From RYN-230 sp963814645 (GTDB lineage: Bacteria; Actinomycetota; Actinomycetes; Streptosporangiales; Streptosporangiaceae): a stretch of 64,000 nt of DNA. The translations under genes were made by a program, and so were the position numbers. Where the stretch lies: assembly GCA_963814645.1 (NCBI GenBank), contig CAWFDX010000009.1:930001-994000 (forward strand), written 5' to 3'. Below are positions 43,542 to 51,688 of this stretch, one piece after another. A model generated the notes under the pieces. The model saw only the letters and a list, made by a program, of their open reading frames with translations, did not search any database and was not told the DNA's origin. Numbering within the stretch: position 1 is the stretch's first letter; each line of letters opens with the position of its first letter.

Positions 43542-44594
43542 ATGTCTACGGCGGAAACCACCACCGCGGATGACACCACCGGCACTGAACTGAACGGCAC
43601 GGCCCGCCCAGATCTGGCTCCTGGCGAGCCAGAACTAGCCCCCAGCCCCGGGCCGCCCCCGGGCTCTGGCGTGCCCCCGGCCTTCGCCGGGCGAGCCGCC
43701 CGGCGGCGGGACCGGACCGTCACCACCGCCCAGCTGGTGGGTGGCCTGGTGATCACCGCAGTCTGCCTGGTCGCGGTGCTGTGGTACGTCCCCGGGATCA
43801 TCCGGACCGATGCCCAGTCGTACACCGGCACCGTGGTCAGCAACGGGATCACCAACCTGAACTTCGCCAACTCCGGCCTGGTGGGCCGGATTCAGGTACG
43901 TCTCGGGCAGACCGTCAAGGACGGCCAGGTGCTGGCCACCGAGACGTCCGCGTCGGCCACCAAGTCGCTCAGCGCCGACCGGGCGGCGATCGCCGCGGCC
44001 CAGGCCACCCTGGCCGCGCTGAAGGCCGAGCCGGTCACGGCGACCACCAATGCCAGCATCGCCGCCGCGAACGCCCAGCTGGCCAAGGCACAGGCGCAGC
44101 TGTCCGCGGACAAGGTCGCGCTGTCCGAGGCGCAGATCGTCGCCCCGTCGGCTGGCACCGTGATCGCCATCAATGCCCAGCCCGGCGAGGCGGCGACCGC
44201 GGCGGGCGTGCGGACCTACTCGGGGGAGGGCGCCCAGGCATCCAGTTCGCAGGCACCCTCGTTCTCGCTGCTGCCGGAGGGGCCGACGACGTCGGTGAAG
44301 AGCGGCAACACGCAGACCTCGCTGCCCATGATGGCGCTGCGCACATCCACCAGCTGGGAGGTCACCGCGCTCGTCCCGGAAAGCCACATCTCCTCGGTGC
44401 GCGCCGGGCAGACGGCCAGCATCTCGGTGCCCGCGGTCGGCCTGCACCTGGTCAAGGGCGTGGTCCGTCAGGTGGCACCGACCCCGGTCAGCACGTCGGC
44501 TGGGACGGCCTACCAGGTCACGATCAGCGTTACCGGCCACCGGCGGGTCACCCCGCTCAACGGGATGACGGCCGACATCCAGCTTGGTTCGTGA
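43542..44594 (+). CDS. HlyD/RND-type membrane fusion (adaptor) protein
   Basis: 350 residues. A disordered N-terminus is followed by one TM helix (about 64-84, LVGGLVITAVCLVAVLWYVP). Outside the membrane come a barrel-sandwich half (GRIQVRLGQTVKDGQVLATE), a helical hairpin rich in Ala (AIAAAQATLAALKAEPVTAT), and the second lipoyl half (IVAPSAGTVIAINAQPGEAA), then a beta domain. In diderms such proteins bridge to the outer membrane; in a monoderm they partner ABC transporters or synthases. ATG 43542 with CGGGGAGGGAC. Next gene overlaps by four bases (GTGA). Confidence 0.8.
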   Translation: MSTAETTTADDTTGTELNGTARPDLAPGEPELAPSPGPPPGSGVPPAFAGRAARRRDRTVTTAQLVGGLVITAVCLVAVLWYVPGIIRTDAQSYTGTVVSNGITNLNFANSGLVGRIQVRLGQTVKDGQVLATETSASATKSLSADRAAIAAAQATLAALKAEPVTATTNASIAAANAQLAKAQAQLSADKVALSEAQIVAPSAGTVIAINAQPGEAATAAGVRTYSGEGAQASSSQAPSFSLLPEGPTTSVKSGNTQTSLPMMALRTSTSWEVTALVPESHISSVRAGQTASISVPAVGLHLVKGVVRQVAPTPVSTSAGTAYQVTISVTGHRRVTPLNGMTADIQLGS

Positions 44595-45481
44595 TCGCCT
44601 CGGCTACCGTCAGGAAGGTGGGTCTTCCTTCGCGCCGGGGTGCCTGGACGCTCGGGCTGACGGCCATGCTGGCCTGCCTGCTGGCCGGCTGCGGCACCCA
44701 GGCGCCCAGCCCCCGGCCCACCCCGACCGCCACCGAGTCGCCGGGCCGGCGGCTGACCTGGATGCTGACCAGGGCGGCGCTGGCCAGCGTGCTCAGCGAC
44801 CCGGCGGCCCGGTCGCGGCTGGCTGGCGGGCCGGTGTACGAGATCCTGCAGACCGGCCAGTCATCACTTGGCGCGGCCGGCGCCGTCCCGGTCGTCACCT
44901 TCTCCTCGGTCAGCAAACTGGCCCAGGCGGTGTCCGGTGGCGGGCTGCCCACCGGGACCCGGGCGGTGCTCTACGACCCCGAGGCGTGGCCGTTCACCCC
45001 CCGGGCCGAGCAGCGGAATCCGGCCAAGGCCGCCCGCCAGGCGCTGCATCTGGCCCATGCGCACGGCCTGCGGCTGTTCGTGGCGCCCGCCCTGAACCTG
45101 ACCACACTGCGGCCGTCCTCCGGTCCCCGCTGGCAGCAGTTCCTGCACCTGGGCCTGGCCGGGGCCATGGCCAAGGTGGCCGACGTGATCGAACTGCAGG
45201 CGCAGAGCCTGGAACGGGACACCAGCAGCTACGCGGCGTTCGTGCACGCGGCCGCCCGGCAGGCGCGGGCGGCCAACCCGCGGGTGACCGTGCTGGCCGG
45301 CCTGTCCACCAATCCCCCGGGCGCCGAGGTGACCAGCCGGCAGCTGACCGCGGCGATCCGGGCCACCTCGGGAGTGGTCAGCGGGTACTGGCTCAACATC
45401 CCGGGCCGTGGCCCGCGCTGCCCAACCTGCAACGCCCCCCGCCCCGATCTGGCCCGGCAGATCCTGGGCGACTCGCCGTGA
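44591..45481 (+). CDS. Secreted lipoprotein, possible TIM-barrel glycan-active domain
   Basis: 296 residues. Signal peptide and lipobox end at Cys34 (LGLTAMLACLLAGC). The mature part has alternating strands and helices (GTRAVLYDPEAWPFTP, ALHLAHAHGLRLFVAPALNL, VADVIELQAQSLERD, SGYWLNIPGRG) that suggest a TIM-barrel like glycoside hydrolases; a CPTC pair lies near the C-terminus. Family not recognised. GTG 44591 overlaps the adaptor stop, so it is coupled to it and likely acts with it at the cell surface; GTG 44618 is an alternative start but still leaves the lipobox. Confidence 0.6.
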   Translation: MIASATVRKVGLPSRRGAWTLGLTAMLACLLAGCGTQAPSPRPTPTATESPGRRLTWMLTRAALASVLSDPAARSRLAGGPVYEILQTGQSSLGAAGAVPVVTFSSVSKLAQAVSGGGLPTGTRAVLYDPEAWPFTPRAEQRNPAKAARQALHLAHAHGLRLFVAPALNLTTLRPSSGPRWQQFLHLGLAGAMAKVADVIELQAQSLERDTSSYAAFVHAAARQARAANPRVTVLAGLSTNPPGAEVTSRQLTAAIRATSGVVSGYWLNIPGRGPRCPTCNAPRPDLARQILGDSP

Positions 45482-45514
45482 GCCGCCCGGCCTGCGGCAT
45501 CATGCCGGGCTCCG

Positions 45515-45520
45515 TAAGAT
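45515..45520 (+). promoter_or_regulatory. -10 element, leaderless promoter of deacetylase gene
   Basis: TAAGAT ends seven bases before ATG 45528; no Shine-Dalgarno sequence. Confidence 0.5.
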
Positions 45521-45527
45521 CGGGATC

Positions 45528-46256
45528 ATGCTGAGTGACTCCGAGGTCCAGCGCGCGCTGATCATCGCCGCGCACCCAGACGACATTGACTTCAGCGCCG
45601 CGGGCACGGTGGCACTCTGGACGGACGCCGGCATCGAGGTGACCTACTGCCTGGTCACCGACGGCGACGCGGGCGGCTTCGACGACTCGGTGCCGCGCGC
45701 CGAGATGGGACCGCTGCGCCGCAAGGAGCAGACCGCGGCCGCGGCCTGCGTGGGCGTGCACGATCTCAGGTTCCTCGGCTACCCCGACGGCCAGGTGGAA
45801 CCGACCCTGGCGCTGCGCAAGGACCTGGCCCGGGTGATCCGGCAGGTCCGGCCGGACCGGGTGCTCGGCCCGTCCCCGGAGCGCTACTATCAGCGGCTCG
45901 GCATCAGCCACCCGGATCACCGCGCGGTCGGCTCGGCCACGCTGGACGCGGTCTACCCGGACGCGCGCAATCCGTACGCGTTCCCGGACCTGCGCCTGGC
46001 CGAGGGACTGGAGGAGTGGACGGTACGTGAAGTGTGGATCTCCACCGGCCCAGCCGCGGATCGCGCCAACCACTTCGTGGACATCACCGACACGTTCGGC
46101 CGGAAGGTGGCCGCGCTCAAGGCGCACGAGAGCCAGACCGGCCAGCGGGAAGGCCTGGAAGACTTCCTGCGCACCCGGCTGGCCCAGCTGGCTGAGCAGG
46201 CTGGCCTGCCCACGGGCCACCTGGCCGAAGCCTTCCAGGTGCTCGACACGGCCTGA
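45528..46256 (+). CDS. PIG-L family deacetylase
   Basis: 242 residues, zinc-dependent LmbE-like N-deacetylase. Zinc ligands in AAHPDDIDF and SHPDHRAVG; VTDGDAGG follows the second strand. Family members deacetylate GlcNAc-containing small molecules (mycothiol precursor, bacillithiol) or antibiotic intermediates. It is 46 bases after the lipoprotein gene but has its own TAAGAT promoter, so a role in the polysaccharide locus is possible, not shown. MshB is unlikely to be excluded by sequence alone. Confidence 0.85.
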   Translation: MLSDSEVQRALIIAAHPDDIDFSAAGTVALWTDAGIEVTYCLVTDGDAGGFDDSVPRAEMGPLRRKEQTAAAACVGVHDLRFLGYPDGQVEPTLALRKDLARVIRQVRPDRVLGPSPERYYQRLGISHPDHRAVGSATLDAVYPDARNPYAFPDLRLAEGLEEWTVREVWISTGPAADRANHFVDITDTFGRKVAALKAHESQTGQREGLEDFLRTRLAQLAEQAGLPTGHLAEAFQVLDTA

Positions 46257-46281
46257 GCCCGCCCCGGGCCAGGCTCAGCCG

Positions 46282-46659
46282 TCAGTCAGCGGCCGGGTAG
46301 GCGGTCCGGCCCGGTGGCGGGCTGCCGTCCGGATCCACCCAGTACTCGGTGCCGTCGGCCAGCAGCCCGTCCCGCAGTCCCCAGAACGCGGCCATCCGGA
46401 ACACAGCGCCGTCCGGCGCGCGGATCTCCACCTGGGCCGCGGCCGCGGCCGCGTCACCCAGCGCGCGCAGCACCACGAGCTCGCCCCACGGCTCGGGATA
46501 CTCCCGCTGGAACCTCAGCACCTGCTCCCGGCCGACCAGCCGTTCCCCGGTCGCGGGCATGTCCAGCACCGCGTCCGGGTGCAGGAACGTCTCCGCCGTG
46601 GCCCAGTCCCGGGCTTGGTAGGCGGTGTACAGCGCGCGAGCCATATCAGCCGCAGTCAC
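46282..46659 (-). CDS. NTF2/SnoaL-like protein
   Basis: 125 residues of the cone-shaped alpha+beta barrel. ARALYTAYQARDWATAETFL, HPDAVLDMPATGERLVGREQ and VFRMAAFWGLRDGLLADGTE match the SnoaL-like pattern. Such proteins are small hydrolases, isomerases or ligand carriers; function not deducible. GTG 46659 is the likely start (VTAADMARALY). Convergent with the deacetylase gene, 25 bases apart. Confidence 0.75.
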   Translation of the reverse strand: MTAADMARALYTAYQARDWATAETFLHPDAVLDMPATGERLVGREQVLRFQREYPEPWGELVVLRALGDAAAAAAQVEIRAPDGAVFRMAAFWGLRDGLLADGTEYWVDPDGSPPPGRTAYPAAD

Positions 46660-46774
46660 GGGGTAAGCCTGCCACGTACTACCCAGGTCAGCGAGCCCTG
46701 GGGCTGGTGCCGCGCGGACCGCCGTCCTAGGTTGGGCACCAGGAGCCACAGCCGTCTCCTGAGGAGGAGCTCGG

Positions 46775-47245
46775 ATGACAAGGATCACCGTCATGGTCGA
46801 TGACGTCACATATGTCGATGACGTCGAACCCCGCCTGCTACTCGTGCACTACCTGAGGGAGCGCCTCGGGAAGACCGGTACGCCGATCGGGTGCGACACT
46901 TCCAACTGCGGCGCATGCACCGTGCACCTGAACGGAATGTCGGTTAAAAGCTGCTCTGTCCTCGCGGTCCAGGCCGACGGCGGGGAGATCACCACGATCG
47001 AGGGCCTGGCCAACGGCGAGTGGCACCCGCTGCAGAAGGCGTTCCACAGCGAGCACGCGCTGCAGTGCGGGTACTGCACCCCCGGCATGATCATGGCGGC
47101 CGCCGACCTGCTCCGGGACAACCCGAACCCCACTGACGAGGAGATCCGGGACGGCCTGGAAGGCAACCTCTGCCGGTGCACCGGATACCAGAACATCGTG
47201 CGTGCCGTACGGCGCGCCTCCGGAACCGAGGTGACAGCACAATGA
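46775..47245 (+). CDS. Molybdenum hydroxylase small subunit, 2Fe-2S (CoxS-like)
   Basis: 156 residues. Plant-type cluster ligands Cys40, 45, 48 and 60 (GCDTSNCGACTV), and helical-domain cluster ligands Cys98, 101, 133 and 135 (CGYCTPGMIM, NLCRCTGYQN). It passes electrons from the molybdopterin site to FAD. ATG 46775 with GAGGAGGAGCTCGG. First gene of a four-gene operon; its stop overlaps the large-subunit ATG. Confidence 0.95.
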   Translation: MTRITVMVDDVTYVDDVEPRLLLVHYLRERLGKTGTPIGCDTSNCGACTVHLNGMSVKSCSVLAVQADGGEITTIEGLANGEWHPLQKAFHSEHALQCGYCTPGMIMAAADLLRDNPNPTDEEIRDGLEGNLCRCTGYQNIVRAVRRASGTEVTAQ

Positions 47246-49704
47246 TCGCCGATATGCAGGCACCTCCAGTCACCGAACTGGGCCGGGCCCGGCCCCGCAA
47301 GGAGGACGCCCGGCTGGTCACCGGGAAGACCAACTGGACCGACAACATAATTCTCCCTGGCATGCTGCACGTCGCGTTCGTGCGCAGCCCGTTCGCGCAC
47401 GCCCGGATCACCCGGGTCGACGTCAGCGGTGCTCGCCAGGTGCCGGGCGTCGTGGCCGCGTTCTCCGGCGAAGACTTCGGCGCGGAGCAGGGCAGCCTGC
47501 CCTGCGCCTGGCCGGTCACACCGGACATCGTCATCCCGGCCCATCCGCCGATGGCCACCGAAGAGGTCCGGTACGTGGGCGAGGCGGTGGCCTGCGTGGT
47601 GGCCCGGGACGGGTACACCGCCGCCGACGCGCTGTCCGCGGTGGACGTGGACTACGAGCCGCTGCCGCCGGTGCTGGACATCCGGACCGCGCTGGACGCG
47701 TCCTCCCCGCGGGTGCATGAGGCCGGCAACAAGAGCTTCGAGTTCCTGCTGCAGAACGGGGATCTGGACGCGGCGTTCCGCGACGCACCGGTGCTGATCG
47801 AGCGCACCTACCGGCAGCAGCGGCTGATCCCGACCGCGATGGAGCCACGCGCGGTGGTCGGCTGGAATGAGGGCGATGAGTACACCCTGTGGTCGTCGAC
47901 CCAGATCCCACACGTGCTGCGCGTCATGCTGGCCCTGACGACCGGCATCCCGGAGCAGAACATCCGGGTTATCGCGCCCGACGTAGGCGGCGGCTTCGGC
48001 TCGAAGCTCCAGGTCACCGCCGAGGAGGTGCTGGCCCTGCTGATCTCCCACAAGGTGGGCCGGCCGGTCAAGTGGACCGAGACACGCAGCGAAGGCAACC
48101 TCACCGTGCATCACGGCCGGGACCAGTGGCAGCGGATCAAGCTGGCCGCCGACGCCGACGGCCGGATCCGGGCCATCGACGTCGACCTGCTGGCCGACAT
48201 GGGCGCCTACCTGATGCTGGTCACCCCGGGCATACCGCTGCTTGGCGCGTTCATGTTCAACGGCATCTACAAGATGGACGCCTACTCGTTCAAGTGCACC
48301 GGCATCTTCAGCACCAAGATGCCGACGGACGCCTACCGGGGCGCCGGGCGCCCGGAGGCCACGTTCGCTCTTGAGCGGATCATGGATGAACTCGCGACCG
48401 AGCTGGGCATGGATCCGCTGCAGGTCCGCGAGCGGAACTGGATCAAGCACGACGAGTTCCCCTACGCCACTATCTCCGGGCTCACTTATGACAGCGGCAA
48501 CTACGAGGCGGCCACGGCCCGGGCCAGGGACCTGTTCGGCTACGACGCGCTGCGCGCCGAGCAGGCCAAGCGGCGGGAGAGCAATGACCCGGTGCAACTG
48601 GGCATCGGGATCTCTACCTACACCGAGATGTGCGGGCTGGCGCCGTCCCGGGTGCTCGGGTCGCTGTCCTACGGCGCGGGCGGCTGGGAGCATGCCTCAG
48701 TGCGCATGCTGCCGACCGGCAAGGTTGAGGTGGTGACCGGGTCGAGCGCTCATGGCCAGGGCCACGAGACGGCCTGGAGCCAGATCGTCGCGGACAAGCT
48801 GGGCATCCCGTTCGAGGACATCCGAGTGCTGCACGGCGACACCCAGGTCTCGCCCAAGGGCATGGATACCTACGGATCCCGGTCGCTGACCGTGGGCGGC
48901 ATCGCGGTGAACGGCGCCTGCGAAAAGGTGATTACCAAGGCCAAGCGGATCAGCGCGCACCTGCTGGAAGCCAGCGAGGACGACATCGAGTTCACCCACG
49001 GCCGGCTGCACGTCCGCGGGGACCCGGAGAGTGGGCAGACCATCCAGGAGATCGCGCTGGCCGCGTTCACCGCCCACGCGCTGCCGGACGGCGTCGAGCC
49101 CTCACTCGACTCCGACGCCACGTTCGACCCGGAGAACTTCTCCTACCCGCACGGTACGCACTTGTGCGCCACCGAGGTGGATACCGAAACCGGCATGGTC
49201 ACCATCCGCAGCTACGTGGCCGTGGACGACGTGGGCAAGGTGGTCAACCCGCTGATCGTGGACGGCCAGGTGCACGGCGGGCTGGCCCAGGGCATCGCCC
49301 AGGCGCTCTATGAGGAAGCCATCTATGACGACGAGGGCAACCTGACCACCACGACGATGGCCGACTACCTGCTGCCCTCGGCCGCCGACCTGCCGACCTT
49401 CACCACCGACCGGACCGAGACCCCGGCGACGACCAACCCGCTGGGTGTGAAGGGCGTCGGCGAGGCGGGCACGATCGCGTCCACCCCGGCCGTGGTCAAC
49501 GCCATCGTGGACGCGCTCCGGCCGCTCGGCATCCGGGACATCGTGATGCCGTGCACCCCGGAGCGGGTCTGGCGGGCCATTGCGGCGGCCCGGGACAGCG
49601 CTCCGGGCGCGCAGGTGACCGGCGACTCGGAAACCGTGGCGCACGGCACGGTCGGGCACGTCAGCGGCGACGACGCCGCCGCGGCACACGGAGGTGCGGA
49701 ATGA
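47242..49704 (+). CDS. Molybdenum hydroxylase large subunit, CoxL form II / xanthine dehydrogenase family
   Basis: 820 residues. Binds molybdopterin cytosine dinucleotide. The active-site loop reads AYRGAGRPEA (364-373), the form II signature, not the VAYRCSFR of proven CO dehydrogenases, so CO oxidation should not be assumed. Other features: GGGFGSKLQVTAEEVL, GSSAHGQGHETAWSQI, GVKGVGEAGTIASTPAVVNA with the catalytic Glu near the end. ATG 47242 overlaps the small-subunit stop (ATGA). The short C-terminal tail is Ala/Gly/His-rich. Substrate likely an aldehyde, purine or N-heterocycle. Confidence 0.93.
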   Translation: MIADMQAPPVTELGRARPRKEDARLVTGKTNWTDNIILPGMLHVAFVRSPFAHARITRVDVSGARQVPGVVAAFSGEDFGAEQGSLPCAWPVTPDIVIPAHPPMATEEVRYVGEAVACVVARDGYTAADALSAVDVDYEPLPPVLDIRTALDASSPRVHEAGNKSFEFLLQNGDLDAAFRDAPVLIERTYRQQRLIPTAMEPRAVVGWNEGDEYTLWSSTQIPHVLRVMLALTTGIPEQNIRVIAPDVGGGFGSKLQVTAEEVLALLISHKVGRPVKWTETRSEGNLTVHHGRDQWQRIKLAADADGRIRAIDVDLLADMGAYLMLVTPGIPLLGAFMFNGIYKMDAYSFKCTGIFSTKMPTDAYRGAGRPEATFALERIMDELATELGMDPLQVRERNWIKHDEFPYATISGLTYDSGNYEAATARARDLFGYDALRAEQAKRRESNDPVQLGIGISTYTEMCGLAPSRVLGSLSYGAGGWEHASVRMLPTGKVEVVTGSSAHGQGHETAWSQIVADKLGIPFEDIRVLHGDTQVSPKGMDTYGSRSLTVGGIAVNGACEKVITKAKRISAHLLEASEDDIEFTHGRLHVRGDPESGQTIQEIALAAFTAHALPDGVEPSLDSDATFDPENFSYPHGTHLCATEVDTETGMVTIRSYVAVDDVGKVVNPLIVDGQVHGGLAQGIAQALYEEAIYDDEGNLTTTTMADYLLPSAADLPTFTTDRTETPATTNPLGVKGVGEAGTIASTPAVVNAIVDALRPLGIRDIVMPCTPERVWRAIAAARDSAPGAQVTGDSETVAHGTVGHVSGDDAAAAHGGAE

Positions 49705-50558
49705 TTCCGGCGGCATTCGAGTACACCCGGCCCAGCTCGGTGGACGAAGCGGTGCGCGCGCTGGCCGCGGGCGGCGAGGACGCCAAGGTGATCGCGGGCG
49801 GGCAGAGCCTGCTGCCGCTGCTCCGGCTCCGGCTGGCCTTCCCCGAGCTGCTGGTGGACATCGGCGATCTCGGCGAGTTGCGCGGGGTGCGTGACGAGGG
49901 CGACAGCCTGTGGGTCGGCGCGCTGACCACGCACGCCGAGGTGGTCCGCGACCCGCTGGTGCGCGAGCACTGCGGGTTGCTGGCCGAGGCGACCGGCACG
50001 GTGGCCGACCCGGCGGTCCGGCACCGCGGCACGCTCGGCGGCTCGCTGTCGCACGCCGATCCGGCCGGTGACCTGCCCGCCGTCGCGCTGGCCCTGGACG
50101 CGACCATGACCGCGGCCGGGCCGGGCGGCAGCCGGGACATCGCGGTGGCCGACTTCTTCGCCGACTACCTGACCACCACGCTGGGCCAGGACGAGATCCT
50201 TACCGGGGTCCGAGTGCCCAAACTCGGCGCGGCTTGGGGCTATCGTTATGAGAAGTTCCACCGGACGGCCCAGGCGTGGGCGATCGTGGGTGTGGCGGCC
50301 GTGGCCCGGCGATCCAACGGGCAGGTAGCCGAAGCCCGGATCGGGCTCACCAACATGGGTTCCGTACCGGTCAGGGCCCGGGCGGCGGAGGAGGCGGCCG
50401 CCGGGGCCGAGGCCAACCGCAGCGCCCTGCGGGCGGCCGCAGCGCACGCCGACGAGGAAACGCAGCCGCCGTCAGATCAGCACGGCGCGCCCGACTACCG
50501 GCGCCACCTGGCGCGGGTGCTGACCGCTAGGGCGCTGGCGGTGGCAGCTGGAGTCTGA
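49701..50558 (+). CDS. Molybdenum hydroxylase FAD subunit (CoxM-like)
   Basis: 285 residues. PCMH-type FAD-binding: KVIAGGQSLLPLLRLRLAFP and GTLGGSLSHADPAGDLPAVA. The C-terminal CODH FAD domain (GYRYEKFHRTAQAWAIVGVA) completes it. ATG 49701 overlaps the large-subunit stop (ATGA). The order S-L-M differs from the M-S-L order of classic coxMSL operons. Confidence 0.93.
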   Translation: MIPAAFEYTRPSSVDEAVRALAAGGEDAKVIAGGQSLLPLLRLRLAFPELLVDIGDLGELRGVRDEGDSLWVGALTTHAEVVRDPLVREHCGLLAEATGTVADPAVRHRGTLGGSLSHADPAGDLPAVALALDATMTAAGPGGSRDIAVADFFADYLTTTLGQDEILTGVRVPKLGAAWGYRYEKFHRTAQAWAIVGVAAVARRSNGQVAEARIGLTNMGSVPVRARAAEEAAAGAEANRSALRAAAAHADEETQPPSDQHGAPDYRRHLARVLTARALAVAAGV

Positions 50559-50562
50559 GCAG

Positions 50563-51637
50563 ATGGAATTGGAGCACTCGTTCACCATCCCGGTCCCGCC
50601 TGAGCAGGCCTGGGGTGTACTCCTCGACGTCGAGAAGGTGGCGCCCTGCATGCCGGGCGCCACCGTCGAACTCGGTGGACGGCGATGACGTCAAGGGCCG
50701 GATCAAGGTCAAGGTCGGGCCGGTCGCGCTCACCTACGCCGGCACCGCCCGGTTCACCGAGAAGGACGAGCAGGCCCGGAGAGTCGTCCTGGAGGCGTCC
50801 GGCAAGGAGACCCGGGGCAGCGGCACCGCCGCGGCCACGATCACCTCCACGCTGAGCGACGAAGCCGGCCAGACCCGCGTGGTGGTGCACACCACGATGA
50901 CCGTGACCGGGCGGCCGGCCCAGTTCGGCCGGGGCGTGATGGCTGAGGTGGGCGGCCGGGTCATCGAGAAGTTCGCCACCAACCTGGCGGCACAGCTCTC
51001 CGGTGGTGCGGCTGCTCCGGCCGCCTCCGCTCCGGCTGCGGCTGCTGCGACCAGCACCGATGCCGAACGCCAGTCCGCCACCGCGGCCGCCAGCCGCCCC
51101 GGGGCGGACCAGGCCACAGCAGACCAGGCCACAGAAGACCAGGCGAAGGTGCCGATCGAGGAGCTGAACCTCCCGGTGCGGTCGTACAACAGCCTGCGCC
51201 GCGAGGGGGTGGCCACCGTCGGCTCGCTGACCGCGCTCAGCGAGCAGGATCTGCTGGCCATCGACGGCCTTGGGCCGGCCTCGGTCAAGGAGATCCGGCA
51301 GCGGCTGGCCGACCGGGGCCTCAGCCTGGGCACGGTGGCCGGGGCCAACGGTGGCACCAGCGCCGCCGCGGCCAGCGCGGCCGCTCCGGCCAGCGAGACC
51401 ACCCCGTCCGCCGGGCCCAGCCCGCTGGCCGGCCGGGTGGCCGACCAGGATCTGGCCGCCGCCAACGGCCTGCTGCCGCCGCAGGACGCCCGGCCGCCGG
51501 ACGAGGACGCGCTCGACCTGCTGAGCGTGGCTGGCCTGCCACTGCTCAAGCGGGTGCTGCCGGCCATCGGCGTGGCCCTGTTCGGCGCCGTCCTGTTCGG
51601 CCTGCTGCGCCGGCGCCGGCGGCGGGCCCGTGGCTAA
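50563..51637 (+). CDS. CoxG-like SRPBCC protein fused to an RNA polymerase alpha-CTD-like domain and TM helix; frameshifted as sequenced
   Basis: About 357 residues after correction. Residues 1-145 are a CoxG/SRPBCC domain (MELEHSFTIPVPPEQAWGVL, VAPCMPGAT, IKVKVGPVALTYAGTARFTE). Near 50669 one extra A shifts the frame before SVDGDDVKG. After an Ala/Pro/Thr linker, residues about 196-255 read PIEELNLPVRSYNSLRREGV then LSEQDLLAIDGLGPASVKEI, which closely matches the alpha-subunit C-terminal domain with its helix-hairpin-helix. A Pro/Ala linker leads to a C-terminal TM helix (about 325-348) ending RRRRRRARG. CoxG recruits the hydroxylase to the membrane; the inserted domain may bind DNA or protein. 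ATG 50563 is four bases after coxM-like. Confidence 0.8.
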
Positions 51638-51676
51638 AGCTACATATGTAGCCTGAGCGTCACTCGCCCGCCCGGT

Positions 51677-51682
51677 TAGGGT
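51677..51682 (+). promoter_or_regulatory. -10 element, leaderless kynU promoter
   Basis: TAGGGT ends six bases before GTG 51689; no Shine-Dalgarno sequence. Confidence 0.5.
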
Positions 51683-51688
51683 GGGCGA

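Noticed and set aside
38248..46256. Classic sulfolipid operon
   Set aside because: Only the SQD1-like gene is present; no SqdX/SQD2 glycosyltransferase or sulfite-handling gene adjoins it.
47242..49704. Calling the large hydroxylase subunit a carbon monoxide dehydrogenase
   Set aside because: Active-site loop is AYRGAGR (form II), not AYRCSFR; function stays open.
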